Shown: positions 1 to 10,585, counted from the first letter of the stretch. The stretch: 25,122 bases of DNA from Paramarasmius palmivorus (GCA_037176845.1 JAYKXP010000338.1:1-25122); one strand, 5' to 3'. The notes: generated by a model not told the origin, from the sequence alone. A program made the numbers and translations.

Positions 1-1424
1 TCTCTTGTGGTTGCACTGGATAGTCGCCTTGTCTGCTTCGAACGCGTCTGCTATTTTCTTCGAGGTGCTAGCTTCTTCTCAGTTTGAATATTACGCGTTT
101 CGGGTCAATAGTGGTAATCCCGGCTGTCACTGTCCGTCAAAGCAAACGATACACTCTAAGTGCTTCACGTTTTAAGCAAGACAGTTGATTCGACCAGAGT
201 GGGAATGCACATACCTGCATTCATTGACATCTATGTCATCCCCGTCGTCTTCTTTCAATCACTCTCAGCAAAGCTTCGACCGGTCCAAAAACCGTAAACC
301 TCGTCTCTTCGGTCCTGTGGTAAGAACCCCGTTTTGCTTTCATGACGTCGGTACTCCGTCAAGCATTCAATTTGTATTTTCGCGAAGAATATGATCAACG
401 TTAATTTATGATAAATAGACAATGTAGTATGAATGTCATCTGGAAAATGACACGAAAAAACTACCTATTCGGTGGGGTTTTGAGAAGAGACCCGTGTGGG
501 AAGAGGACCCTGTGGTCAAGAACTTGAGAAGGGCAATAAAGCGCTGAAAATTCGTCCTGCTACATCTCCCATCTTCTACTGTAATCTAACACCTTGTTTC
601 GACTTCCCTGGCTTCACTCGGCACTCAGGCTCGCTCGAATGGCCACTCTGTATGATAGTGTGAAGATAGAAAGGTACTGGTGGCGTGTTATTCCTTTCAT
701 GGAGGATGGTTCTCCCTAAATGTTAGCCGTCACAGATCCCATTCAAAAAATTCATACAACTACACATGTTCTGGGGGACACCACTATTTCTGCGTACATA
801 CAATACAGCAATGAGCTCGATTCCGGACTCTTCTCGATCCCCCAAAACTACACCATGCGTATCGGAATTAGCCTTGGAGGCTCGGGATATGGAATGAAGC
901 CCTGTGTGACCACTTCGCAGCAGCTTCTTCAACCGCAGCACATGTCTTTTCCGAATCCCTACAGCTGACTTTGGAATGGATCCTTTGGATCGAATACCAG
1001 AGCACAACACACCCCTTCTCGGCGTTTTAACTTGTCAGTGATTTTTGATTACTCGTCTTAATCCCTTCGTACCTCTTAAGTATTTTTTTCAAACCCCAGG
1101 GTTGTCACTCGCGGTTGTAGGGCGGATCGATAGGCACGCATCGTCATTCAATAACCCACCTGTCAAACGAAAATTGGCCAGTGTTCCGATCCGAAGAATT
1201 GAAAAATAAGAGTGGGAATGGACTTTTCGGAGCACTCAGACGCGTATGCTCTTATCCTTATCCTCACCCTATCGCCAGTCCTTCGTACAACTACGAAGTT
1301 GTTCGGCTCACCAATTCGTGTTTGATAGGTTGCAGGAATGGTGTGGGTGCTACCTAAACACGGCCTAGGATCAAGAAATTGCATATGAGTTTGTCGTTGA
1401 TGTATTTTCTCGAGTGCCCGATAC
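1..1424. other. Region without a supportable gene
   Basis: No frame here gives a convincing protein. A short plus-strand frame beginning ATG at 233 (MSSPSSSFNHSQQ...) runs into a GTAAGA donor-like site near 320. An antisense frame beginning near 344 (MKAKRGSYHRTEE...) overlaps it, and the two cannot both be coding. At the left edge a minus-strand frame (SKKIADAFEADK) is open to the boundary and could be an exon of a gene lying mostly outside the window. None has an identifiable family, so they are not called as genes. Confidence 0.5.
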
Positions 1425-2899
1425 ATGACCTATGACTCGACACAGAACCATTCTTTCAGCCTAATCCTCACCGGCGGTTCATCGTGCTTTCCGTTCTTTA
1501 ATCTTTGCAGGCTAGCATGTCACCTGTATCCCGTTTATCCTCGATAGGACTGAGTTTTCGGATTATGGTGTACGCGTTGTTGGCCTATGTACTGTGGTTC
1601 TTGTGGTTTCCCTCGGGACTCGCACAGCTGGTCTACGTTGGAAACAGCTTATCATACTCATCTCGACGCAATAATATGGATTGGCTTCCAGTGAAGTTAC
1701 TTGTCCAGGCATGTTTGGTTAGCTTAACCGTGCCGTTACATAAATGTTTAGGGTCGCGTGTGTTAAGCTGACTCAGGATGCAGAATCACTAATTCTTCTC
1801 AGCATTCTACTATTCTGCGTACGGGCTTAATCTACAGCTAAGCCAACCGTCTATCTCATTTCCTAGACCCAACCTGAACTTGATAGGCTAGTCATGATCC
1901 ACGGCATCCAAGGTCAAAAAATGGAGAAATACTATATCGCATGCAGCTTCGTACTCGCAGTTGCAATCAGTATCCCGCCACTTGCTACGAAGAATTATCG
2001 GTTAGTACCCCAACATCTGATTCCTGCACCCATCTAACCACAACGCACAGAATCTCAGAATCCGGACACTGCAGACGCGTTCCCCTCAGTTATCAGATAA
2101 CGACGAGGCATTTGTGGATCGTGTTGACGATTTTAGGGGAGATGGTCAACTTTACGTTTATGTTGATACATATGATGAGACTCAAGGTGCGTCGTTCATC
2201 TTTCCCTTCTCCCTTCCCCACACACACCTAACACTTACCGTTTGCTAGGTCTTTGACGCCTCACCCCCAACACGAACACGAACATGCCAATCTGTCTTAG
2301 CAGCTTACCGAAAACCTCTCGGGCCAAATCAATATCGCACAATCGTAATACGCATCGCGATGTACCCACTTGCGTCGTTTGTTTTATTGAGCATCGCGAC
2401 GTCTGGTTCGGTTTATGTTAGTGTACGTGGGGGAGAATACATGTCCAGCAAGGTGTGCCTGTCTCTCGTTTCATCGGGTTTTGGTAAAGACACTGATGGG
2501 TGGTCTGTAGGCACATACAATATTCGTGATGAGTTCGTGTTTTCCAAACTGTTGTCTGTGATAACGATTGAAACTGATGTGGATGGGCTACTAGCTATGG
2601 TTGCGTATGGAACGAGACCGCTCGTGTATGCTTGTATGGCTGTTTTTGACCCAGTTCGTTTCATATTGTCACCGCTCTTCTCGAACTGTACTTACCTCTT
2701 GCCACTTGATACCTAGTCACTCATACGAGCCACAAAAGCTCTTTACCGACACTACTGTACAGCTGGGGGTACGATCACAAGTGCTAGTGATATACCACCA
2801 CTCGTGTGGAGGAGTGAGCTGGAAAGAGGGGAAACAAACACTGAGAGCACCGTCGAGGAGAGAGATCTAGAGCTGGAGGTGTTTACGCGGCAAATTTAA
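1425..2899 (+). pseudogene. 7TM receptor-like gene, relic copy A
   Basis: This is a decayed seven-helix receptor-like gene of a kind common in mushroom genomes; I recognise it by memory of family features, not by search. Visible segments in order are MTYDSTQNHSFSLILTG (start at 1425, NHS glycosylation site), FRIMVYALLA, LVMIHGIQGQKMEKYY, FVLAVAISIPPLA, HLWIVLTILGEMVNF, YRTIVIRIAMYPLASF, VAYGTRPLVYACMAVFDP and SLIRATKALYR. Introns remain visible, for example 2187-2248 and 2654-2716, and the acidic tail ends at a TAA at 2897-2899. The 5' half is broken: the frame shifts near 1521-1525, one intron donor (GTACTG, near 1590) is degenerate, and further indels lie between 1650 and 1830. The 3' half from about 2100 can still be read through its introns. 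It is the left partner of relic B at 4260-5759. The ligand is unknown, and nothing points to a Ste3 pheromone receptor. Confidence 0.7.
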
Positions 2900-2993
2900 A
2901 TTTTAGAGCTGTAAAACTAATAACATGTTTGATGTAATGCAGGGTAGCTTTGCGTTCCACTCCCCTTCACCTTTCTTGTCTAGCCTGCCGACC

Positions 2994-3014
2994 CTCGCTT
3001 CTCCGTGAAGCTAG
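2994..3014. repeat. Imperfect stem-loop in receptor A 3' flank
   Basis: The arms CTCGCTTC and GAAGCTAG flank a five-base loop, with one mismatched pair. It is the copy A counterpart of the perfect stem-loop at 5844-5864 and sits in a flank that is about 93% identical by eye between the two copies. It lies between the receptor relic and the membrane-protein tail remnant. A role in 3'-end formation between convergent genes is possible but is inference. Confidence 0.5.
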
Positions 3015-3189
3015 AGTCTGTAAGGTATAAATCATATATAAACACGGTTGGAGTCTTAGCTTTTGTACCTTTTAGTCGAGGAGACGATTTCCTAGAACAT
3101 GACATTGCATGAAAGCATCCATATTCCGACCATATTCTGACGACTGAGCAAAGTGTTCGATAGTGAGGAAGGGATTCGCTGACCAATGT

Positions 3190-3490
3190 CCGCGATCCAG
3201 TCAATTTCCTCTTCATGTTTTGTTCGCGTCTGGTCAGTCGCCACCCGGCTTGTCAGTTTGCCGGCTCTTCTTGGTCATACGCACTCCGATTGTCCCTCGT
3301 TTCCGGCGCTGAGCATCCAGAGTTTAGCGGTTACCTCTCACCTCATCGACGAGTACAAGGACATCTTCCTTTTTCTGAGACTACGGCCGCTGGATGTGCT
3401 GTCCCTCATTGTGGGACGCTTTCTTTTCGAGTCGTTGCATTGGTCACCATACGATGTTGGCTACGATTTCCATTGCAAGAGTCATGGCTC
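3190..3490 (-). pseudogene. Remnant of the 3' end of the membrane-protein gene
   Basis: The stretch matches the last roughly 70 codons of the intact gene that ends at 6071. Read on the minus strand it gives fragments such as ETRDNRSAYD and TKHEEEID, corresponding to ETGDNWSPDD and TKHEEAID in the intact protein, plus a KKEDV patch corresponding to KKDV. Stops interrupt it, and an extra 40-50 bases lie near 3320-3370. The match is clear up to about 3310 and weaker from there to about 3490. The body of the gene (some 3 kb) is absent, which marks a deletion endpoint. The position relative to receptor relic A is the same as that of the intact gene relative to relic B. Confidence 0.6.
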
Positions 3491-3612
3491 AAAAGGAATC
3501 GGATTCTAGTGGGCGTTCAGAGTGCGAGGGAATATGGTCTGAAGAGTCTGGGTAAAGTGGTCAGCTCGAGGACTGGAAGTAGAGTCTGAGCTTGCGTTTG
3601 ACAATGGAAAAG

Positions 3613-4262
3613 AGATTGCATACCTCTATGGATCCGTCACGGCCTTTGCAAATTTCGCTAAAACCGACTTGGGGTCCCATCTGGTTCCTGTTTAACTGGT
3701 CGCCGGTGAATACAACGGGATCAGGTGTCTTGAGGTCGAGGATAGTGGAGAGGAGGTTTGCGGTGGTGTTGTCGTTACAGGGTTGGAAAGGAAAGTCAGG
3801 CCGGATGTCTCGACAGGAGCCAGCGGAGACGGGTCGGCGATTTGCATTATTTTGAATGTGCCGGTTGGGGAGAACTTAGAAGTGGAGTGGGGGGCTTTTG
3901 GTGGGACTGGGTAGTTGCGTTGTTAGTGTATGTGAAAAAAAAGAGGAGAAGAGACATAACGCCCCGTCTCAAAACAACATACTCGTACTCTCCACCTGCT
4001 CTCCACCTTTCCTGAAAAACCGCCGGCTGAACACGGTCGAATTCAAAGAACGTCTTCGCCGAATGAACGTCGAGTTCTCAGGCTGTTATCATGTTGTTCT
4101 TGTCTTCCTCCGACATCTGCGCCGTGGATTTCGGCCACAAATACAACCTTGACGCAGGCGATCGATATCCCTCCCGTTCTCAACGACGTCGATATCTTTA
4201 TCCACTCCCCTTCCCCTCCTTCCCCTTGCCCCGGGACATCGTTCTCGGGCAGCAGCCGACTC
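3613..4262 (-). pseudogene. Antisense fragment of Dcr2-like phosphatase gene
   Basis: This is a truncated copy of the middle of the phosphatase gene at 12040-14240. It matches roughly 13035-13690, covering the end of exon 1, intron 1 and the first part of exon 2. On the minus strand the patch GEWIKISTSLRTG corresponds to GEWTKVSTSLRTG of the intact protein, and a nucleotide match runs through the MQIADLHFS, GDQLNGQ and following region. Both ends of the gene are missing: no membrane anchor, no GNHD motif, no HIPLPE or GHCH motif. Frames shift several times, so it cannot make an enzyme. On its right it runs directly into the N-terminal coding part of receptor relic B, forming a head-to-head fusion of two 5'-truncated genes. 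Confidence 0.85.
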
Positions 4263-5759
4263 CTTTCGACCAGAACCATTCATTTCATCCTAATCCTCAC
4301 CGGCAGTTCATCATGCTTTCTCGCTCTCCTAATCATCTCAGGCCTAGCATGTCACCCCGTATCTCGCCCATCCCCTCGATAGACTGAGTTTTCGGATTAT
4401 GGTCTACGCGTTGTTGGCCAAGTACGTGTTCTCGCGTCTTCCCTCGGGACTTGCCCAGCTGACTACATACAACAGCTTGTTATACTCCATCTCGACGGCA
4501 ATAATGGATAGACTTCCCAATGAAGATACTTGTCCGGTTATGCCTTGGTTAGCTAACCTGTGTTCCATACTCTGCGGTCGTGTGTGTTAAGCTGATTCGG
4601 ATGCAGACAGCACTGCTACTCTCAGCCTTCCTATTCTTCTGCGTCTACAGTAAGCTAGCCCAGTCTCATCTCTTTCCCAAACGTGACCGAACATGAACAG
4701 GCTAGTCATGATCCACGGCATCCAAGGCCAGGAAATGGAGAAAATGGAGAAATACTACATCGCATGTAGCCTCGTACTCGCAGCCTTTGCAATCAGCATC
4801 CCACCACTTACTACGAAATCAGAAAAAACTATCGGTTAGTATCCCAATATCTGACATCTTGTTCTCGCACGCCTCTGACTACAACGACAACGCACAGAAT
4901 CTCCCAATCCGCGCACTGCGGACGCGTTCCCCTCGGCAGTCAGCTGGAAACAAGGCATTTATGGATCGTATTGACGATTTTAGGGGAGATGGTCAATTTT
5001 ACGTCGATGTTGATACATATGATGAGACTCAAGGCATGTCGTTCATCTTTCCCTTCTCCCTTCTCCCCACACACACCTAACACTCACCATTTGCTAGGTT
5101 TTTGACGCCTCACCACCCCCAACACGAACACAAACATGCCAATCCACCTTGGCAGCTTACCGAAAACCTCTCGGGCCAAATCAATATCGCACAATCGTAA
5201 TACGCATCGCGATGTACCCACTTGCGTCGTTTTTTTTATTGAGCATTGCGACGTCTGGTTCGGTTTATGTTAGTGTACGTGGGGGACAAAATGTGTCCAG
5301 CAAGGTCTGTCTATCTCGTATTTCATCGAGTTGCTTTTGTAAAGGTGCTGATGGGCGGTGTGTAGGTACGTGCGATATTCGTGATGAGTCAGTTTTTTCA
5401 AGTTGTTGTTTTTGGATACGATATGACGCGCTGATGCTGGATTAGCTGTGGTTGCGTATGGAACGAGACCGTTCGTGTATGCTTGTATGGCTCTTTTTGA
5501 CCCAGTATGTTCCATGGCCCCTTTATTCTCCTCAATTTTGCTTAACTCTTGCCATTCGATACCTAGTCACTCATACGAGCCATGAAAGCTCTTTACCGAC
5601 ATTACCACAAACCAAGAGATAGGACCACGACTGCTAGTGATATATCATCACTTGTGCGGGAGAGCAAACCGGAAAGAGGGGAAACAAATACTGACAGCAC
5701 CGACGAGGAGAGTGATCTAGACCTGGAGGTGTTTACGTGCCAAATTTAAATCTTGAAGC
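4260..5759 (+). pseudogene. 7TM receptor-like gene, relic copy B
   Basis: This is the second copy of the receptor-like gene, truncated at its start where it abuts the phosphatase fragment. Recognisable pieces are HFILILTGSSSCFLALLIIS (first helix), RLSFRIMVYALLAN spliced over a clean 54-base intron (4422-4475), LLYSISTAIMDRLPNED, LVMIHGIQGQEMEK, HLWIVLTILGEMVNF, YRTIVIRIAMYPLASF, FVMTVVAYGTRPFVYACMAL and FDP-SLIRAMKALYR across intron 5505-5566. The tail ends with ESDLDLEVFTCQI and TAA at 5757-5759. Lesions include an apparent extra C in a CCCC run at 4372-4375, a missing base near 4946-4952 (SWK-TRHLW), a phase mismatch around the intron near 4550-4610, and a nine-base ATGGAGAAA duplication at 4735-4752. 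The 3' half remains splice-consistent and open. It is less damaged than copy A but very unlikely to encode a working receptor. Confidence 0.7.
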
Positions 5760-5843
5760 TGTAAAACTAACAATATGTTTGATGTAATGCAGTGTAGCTT
5801 TGCGTTCCACTCCCCTTCACCTTTCTCGTCTAGCCTGCCGACC

Positions 5844-5864
5844 CTAGCTTCTCCGCGAAGCTAG
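5844..5864. repeat. Perfect stem-loop between convergent genes
   Basis: CTAGCTTC and GAAGCTAG form a perfect eight-base-pair stem around the loop TCCGC. It lies between the 3' end of receptor relic B (5759) and the 3' end of the membrane-protein gene (6071), which converge. The same structure with one mismatch is at 2994-3014. It may help 3'-end formation on both strands, though this is inference. Confidence 0.6.
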
Positions 5865-6070
5865 AGTCAGTAAAGGTATAACTCATATACATAGATCATA
5901 CAATACGGTTGGAGCCTTAGCTTCTGTATACCAAATCCATTTTGATCCATGATGTACGTACATGACCTATCAATCATTGCATGAAAGCATTCATATTCTG
6001 ACCATATCCTGATGACGACTGAGCAAGGTGACCAATGGTGAGGATAGGATTCACTTACCAGGTCTGCGAT

Positions 6071-9000
6071 CTAGTCAATTGCCTCTTCATGTTTTGTTTG
6101 CATCTGGCCAGTCACCTCATCCAGATCATCCGGACTCCAATTGTCCCCCGTTTCTGCCACATCTTTCTTTTCCATAGCATTTTCATCGTTATTAGTCTCT
6201 GGAACCAATTCCATCTTGACTAGACCTTGTATCATGCAAGGCAAATAGTAGGTTGCATCTGTTCCTATACAGATCGACCCAGTTCCCAGAGGTACCTTGG
6301 AAAAGGACAACGTAACATGCTCCAACTCCAACTCTTCTTTCTTCTGTTGAACAGGGAATTTGTTCACTAGCTCACAACCTTTGCCTCCATCGACATCCGA
6401 TACCAGTGTAGCCTTGATTTCGAAAGGTTGGGACTTTCTATGGACGTCAAATGTGATTTTGAGCACCCCTGGACCCGGGCAGTAAAAGAGTGCAAAGCAT
6501 CTTCCAGTGTCATAGAATTGGATGTGGTCTCCTTTGGCTTGGACATGCTCCTGGCCACGACCTTCAAACCCAACTCGATACACAAAAGATGGCTGACCCC
6601 ACACTTTCATCCTCCATGCCTGCCGATTTGTAAGGACAGATTGGCAGTGCTGTTCCTTGCAGTCTTCAAGTCCTCGGTGATGGCATCGCATACCAGCTAG
6701 GCATATGATGTTGGTCGCACTTTCGACACAATTGTTGATTGCCACACGAGTTTCATTGTTCAGATAGTTTGCACTCTCCTTGTTGAATATAAGGGTGGTA
6801 AGGGTGTCAGAATTGAGTATTTTCCGAAGGGTTTCATCACGAGCACTTGTCGACATGGCTTTCTCCTCTGCCTTATTGATACCACCTCCACTGGGGTCAC
6901 TGCTTTCCCTCCTTGGATTATCACTGTTCTCTGTACCCCCTGCACCTCCTATGGTTCCAAGAAGTGAGACAGTATTTTTGTCAAGTTCTAGAGCATTATA
7001 ACACCCTGGGAATGCTATGATGGCTTCCAATGTATAGTTGGAGACAAAATGGGGATAGGGTGGCCAAGAGGTGGTATCTAAAACATCAAATCTGTCCCAC
7101 TGACCACTATCTGTGGACAAGGTCCCCTTCAGCCGTATGATCCACAAATAAAACAGCATGGAGAGCTTTTGTTCTGGAGTAGGGATACTGTCCATCATGG
7201 GTGTTTTGGCTGCAATGTTAGCTATTTCCTCGAGCCACGGCTGCCCCAGTGCTTGCCCCAGTGCTTGCCCCAGCATGGCCCTCAGCATGTGCTGAGGAGT
7301 CCGCATGAGCTGAGGAGCCAGCTCCTTCAAGTGGTGTCCCAGTTCCTTCACTGTGTTGAGGTTGGCAATCATCAGAGTTTCGGAAATGTGACAGCGTATA
7401 TTGCATGCATGGGCCTGGAGTGACTGCGATTCCCTGAGCTGCAAGAGCAATTGTTGTAGACTATCAGACATTCGGGTCATATGTTTTGTGATCCATGATG
7501 TCCACTCATATCTGCCATATCTTCCAACCGCTCTACTATGCTCGGCCGACATACGTGATATCATTGACCGGATGCATTCAGGAAGAATCTGCCGCGGAAA
7601 CAAGTTCTTTGCAGCGAACTCTGCCTCTTCATGCCATAATTGCACCTCTAGGATCACACTCTCCACAAGGAAGAGTATTTCATGGAAAAAAGAAGCAGGC
7701 AAATCGTCAGTCACAGCATTCCGGCAGTACTCAGTATCACTTGCTAGATGCTCAAGTGTTGCTTCTCGTGCCTGACAATAACTTGACTTGTGCTTCCACG
7801 GCATCCTTAGAGCTTGATATCTCTTATCATACTTGCTCAGTGACTGAACAGGAACAAGGTTTGTACTATGCCCAGGAGCACTTTCTGGAAGAGTGAGGCT
7901 GAGGACATTCCACTTGACAGCCAGATTATCAACTTGCTGTCTGCAAAACAGACACATGCTCAAATGCCAACAGTGGTCAACAATTCGACCATAGAGGGGA
8001 GAGTCAACAAATGAGTCGACATTTTTGAGCACTTGCTCCGAGATGGTGACCTGGACAGCACGGGTAATGGGATTTGTTTCGAAACTGGAAGAGAATATTG
8101 ATTGCAAGTTGTTGACCGAGAAGGTTAATGTGGGTCGTAGATCTGCAAAATATACTGTCGTATACAGTGATTTACTATCACGTTGGGGGAGGATACTGTA
8201 GAATAGTGTAACTGCGTCAGAGCCTAGAGGTTGCAGTGGCCCGACCCATGGTGTGACCATCCCGAGAAAGCTCTCTTCACTGTGAGCAATGAACGGTTGC
8301 GGGGAAGAGATATACCCGTGATAATCAGAGACAATCCGGTGATCATAGCTATCATGAGGGGATGTGATAAGAAGGTAGTCGTCCTCTGAATCATCAGGCT
8401 TCGGCATTTTACGTAGCTCAAGCGACATTGACAGCCCCGTACCATCGTCCCAATTCGGATTTGATCCCCACACAAGGATGCGTAGGAGAGACAGTGCTGT
8501 CTCCAAACCAAACCAAACATATGGCGCATTTTCAACCGGTGTTTGACTGACTAGGCTGAAGCAGCCTACATAGCCAGTCACAATCATGCCCATGCCAATG
8601 GCAAGCGCCAGTTGATAGAGCATTAGTGTCCAGTTGGGGGCGAGGAGTCCCTCGAGGCTTGTGCGTTCGACATCTGTCAATTGAAGGGAGTGTTCTTCCT
8701 TCCCTGTGCTACCGGTCTGCTCTTGAGCAGCACGCACAGTCTCTGGACGAGGTGAAAGCTCGATTACTTGTCCCGCGTTCTCTGGATCATTGGGGCGCTC
8801 TGTAGAGCGACTTGGGAAAGAGAAGCAGGGTTTCGGCAGAAGACGAAGACGGCGCAAAACTTTCAACGGCGAATTCGGTTGAAGGTTTAGGCGATCACAG
8901 ATCCGCTGTTCGAGTACTGGCTGTTCAGTTGACGTCATGATGTCCTCAAAGCGGTACTTCTGTCGAATCTTTTGCCATTGGAGGCTAAGGTTGGCGAGGC

Positions 9001-9707
9001 GATGAATTCGAAGCTGGAGTGCGAGTTGTATTGCTACAACACATAGGAAGGAACCGAATGAACGGAGCAAAGGGAACACCCAGGACAAAGGTTGATTCCA
9101 ACTGTCGCTCATGAGATAGAGGTATGGGGCGATGCTCAGGATCGCACTCAGGAAAGAGGAAATGATAAGCATGGTATTCCACGGAATAAGGGATACCTAA
9201 ATGTTATGTTTAAGTTAGATAATAGACACCAGCTGATTAACAAATGATACTCACAATCTCTGTCCAGCTTCTGGTGTTTGATTCTCCACCGGTCCTTGCT
9301 CCACGCCCGTCCGAAATCCTAAACTCCTTCACCAACTGAACATCCGAGATATTCTGCTCCTTCAAAAGCCTTTCAACCGCATCCTCCACTCCATATCGAC
9401 CGGTACCCTTCGATATAGTGACCATAGACGATACCGAACCGGGGGTGCTAAAACCTGCATCATCCAACCAGCGTCCGCCGAAGAACGGGTACGTGATGGA
9501 GGCCAACCAAACTGCAAAAGCAGCTTTCACGAGACCGAGGCTCCCAAAGATTGAGACGGGCAATATCGCCGCATAGAGATATCCTTTGAGGAGAGCTTCT
9601 CCTGCGTGCCGCTCGCATTGGTCTGTGCCTAGGAGCGGAAGGAGGGCAGCGACATCTTGTATGCCATTTGCGAGGGTACTGGCAAAGTTACTGGGGTTGT
9701 TTGACAT
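6071..9707 (-). CDS. Large multi-pass membrane protein of unknown function (1192 aa)
   Basis: The gene has two exons, 9707-9255 and 9196-6071, joined by a 58-base intron (GTGAGT...TTTAG, 9197-9254) that restores one frame of 1192 residues. The start at MSNNPSNFASTLANG is the first ATG and precedes a conserved-looking N-terminus. Hydrophobic segments fall near residues 43-78, 160-181, 190-215, 340-368 and 376-395. The remaining roughly 800 residues are soluble-looking: an acidic stretch after residue 400, then a region with many Trp, Cys and His (HCWHLSMCLFC), a low-complexity linker rich in Gly, Ser and acidic residues near residue 900, and a hydrophobic-alternating C-terminal part (PGPGVLKITFDVH) that could be a beta-fold. 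The last 25 residues are acidic. I remember hypothetical proteins of this type in Agaricomycetes but know no function. More than 3 kb of open frame indicates selection. A truncated copy of its end lies at 3190-3490. Confidence 0.9.
7242..7275 (-). repeat. 12-base in-frame tandem repeat inside the membrane-protein gene
   Basis: The unit TGCCCCAGTGCT occurs twice in a row at 7242-7265 and is followed by a partial third unit. On the coding strand it encodes the repeat ALGQ in MLGQALGQALGQPW. Because the unit is a multiple of three, copy number could change without breaking the frame. Confidence 0.8.
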
Positions 9708-9998
9708 CCTTGAGGCGAGTTTGAAGAGACAAGAGGGTTAAATGGGTGGTGTTAGGAACGTCCTCGTGGAAGCGGTGTGTATGTTGACTGGACAAGTGCT
9801 GCTGTTCATATTGTCAACGGCATGCTACCAGCAGGTGCCATTCGGCTATACAGCATGTTGATATGGCCGTCTTCTCTCCACCGAACCCATTCACGATTCA
9901 GATGTGCCGAGTCGGAGATGAGCAGAAACGCTCACATCTTCCCCTGGTACATGCAATGTTCATTCACCGCCGCACCCTAAATCACCGCAGTTCTCGAG

Positions 9999-10229
9999 AT
10001 GAACATCCAGAATGTGAATGAGGTCGTGGGGCCGCCACAGCTAGACGCAGTATCCGTGGTGAACCAGTGTCATTGGAACCTGGAAGACACGCAGACGACG
10101 TTAACCGGTAAGAAATCTAGACGTGAGATACTTTGGGTGAACTCCACGTCCTAATGTTTACATCGACCTCGTTCACTCACATACTATGTATCTTGAATAT
10201 GAATAGATCGGAGCTGGAAATGTCGGTGA
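9999..10229 (+). other. Possible small spliced ORF, weak
   Basis: ATG at 9999 opens a 109-base exon (MNIQNVNEVVGPPQ...) that reaches a GTAAGA donor at 10108. Splicing to an acceptor at 10201-10206 (GAATAG) would give a short protein ending TDRSWKCR. A CACCCTAAATCACCGCAG acceptor-like string sits just before the ATG, so this could instead be an inner exon of something longer. No family is recognised. The intron would be about 99 bases, longer than any other here, and the call is weak. Confidence 0.15.
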
Positions 10230-10299
10230 AAAAAAGCGCTATCAGAAAGCCCGGGAGGTAGAGAAAAGTGTCGTCTGGTCGCGGGAAATAATGAGACTC

Positions 10300-10336
10300 T
10301 GAAAGTGCCGGTCAATCGTTTTGACCGGCACTTTCA
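10300..10336. repeat. Perfect 16-bp inverted repeat with 5-base loop
   Basis: TGAAAGTGCCGGTCAA at 10300-10315 is followed by loop TCGTT (10316-10320) and the exact reverse complement at 10321-10336. It lies in the divergent space between the membrane-protein gene (5' end 9707) and the small spliced gene starting at 10586. No coding frame explains the symmetry. It could form a hairpin in RNA from either strand, be a two-fold protein-binding site, or be a scar of a miniature element. There is no obvious target-site duplication. Confidence 0.9.
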
Positions 10337-10585
10337 CAGGTTGAAAACGACCACGCATCTCCATATCGCAACTGTTTCAATTTGCATTCGCTGTTGGCTA
10401 TACCATCCTCGTTTGTCATTCTGGCATGATAACGCTCTCCAGCCTCCCTACTTCTCTCCAATGAAATAGCAATGAAGGTGCCTTCGCCGTCAATTCAACT
10501 CCAGCCAACTCTTGGCCCATATCCCGCTCTCTAAAACCTCAAGTTCGGATTCCAGGCTTCTTTGGGTTCGTAGCCCTTTTACCGT

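Noticed and set aside
185..394. Plus-strand frame MSSPSSSFNHSQQSFDRSK with a GTAAGA site
   Set aside because: The putative intron gives only a short tail and stop, and an antisense frame over the same bases is equally plausible.
1163..1426. Minus-strand open frame beginning MYRALEKIHQRQ
   Set aside because: No family, no splice partners, and it abuts the receptor start on the other strand; likely a chance frame.
1425..5759. Mating-type locus (pheromone receptor cluster)
   Set aside because: The receptor motifs (VYALLA, SIPPL, MYPLASF, YGTRPxVYA) are those of another mushroom 7TM family, and no homeodomain genes or CaaX precursors are present.
9999..10229. Short protein ending WKCR considered as a pheromone precursor near receptor genes
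   Set aside because: The end is not a CaaX box (no aliphatic pair and terminal residue after Cys), and the receptor relics do not look like Ste3 pheromone receptors.
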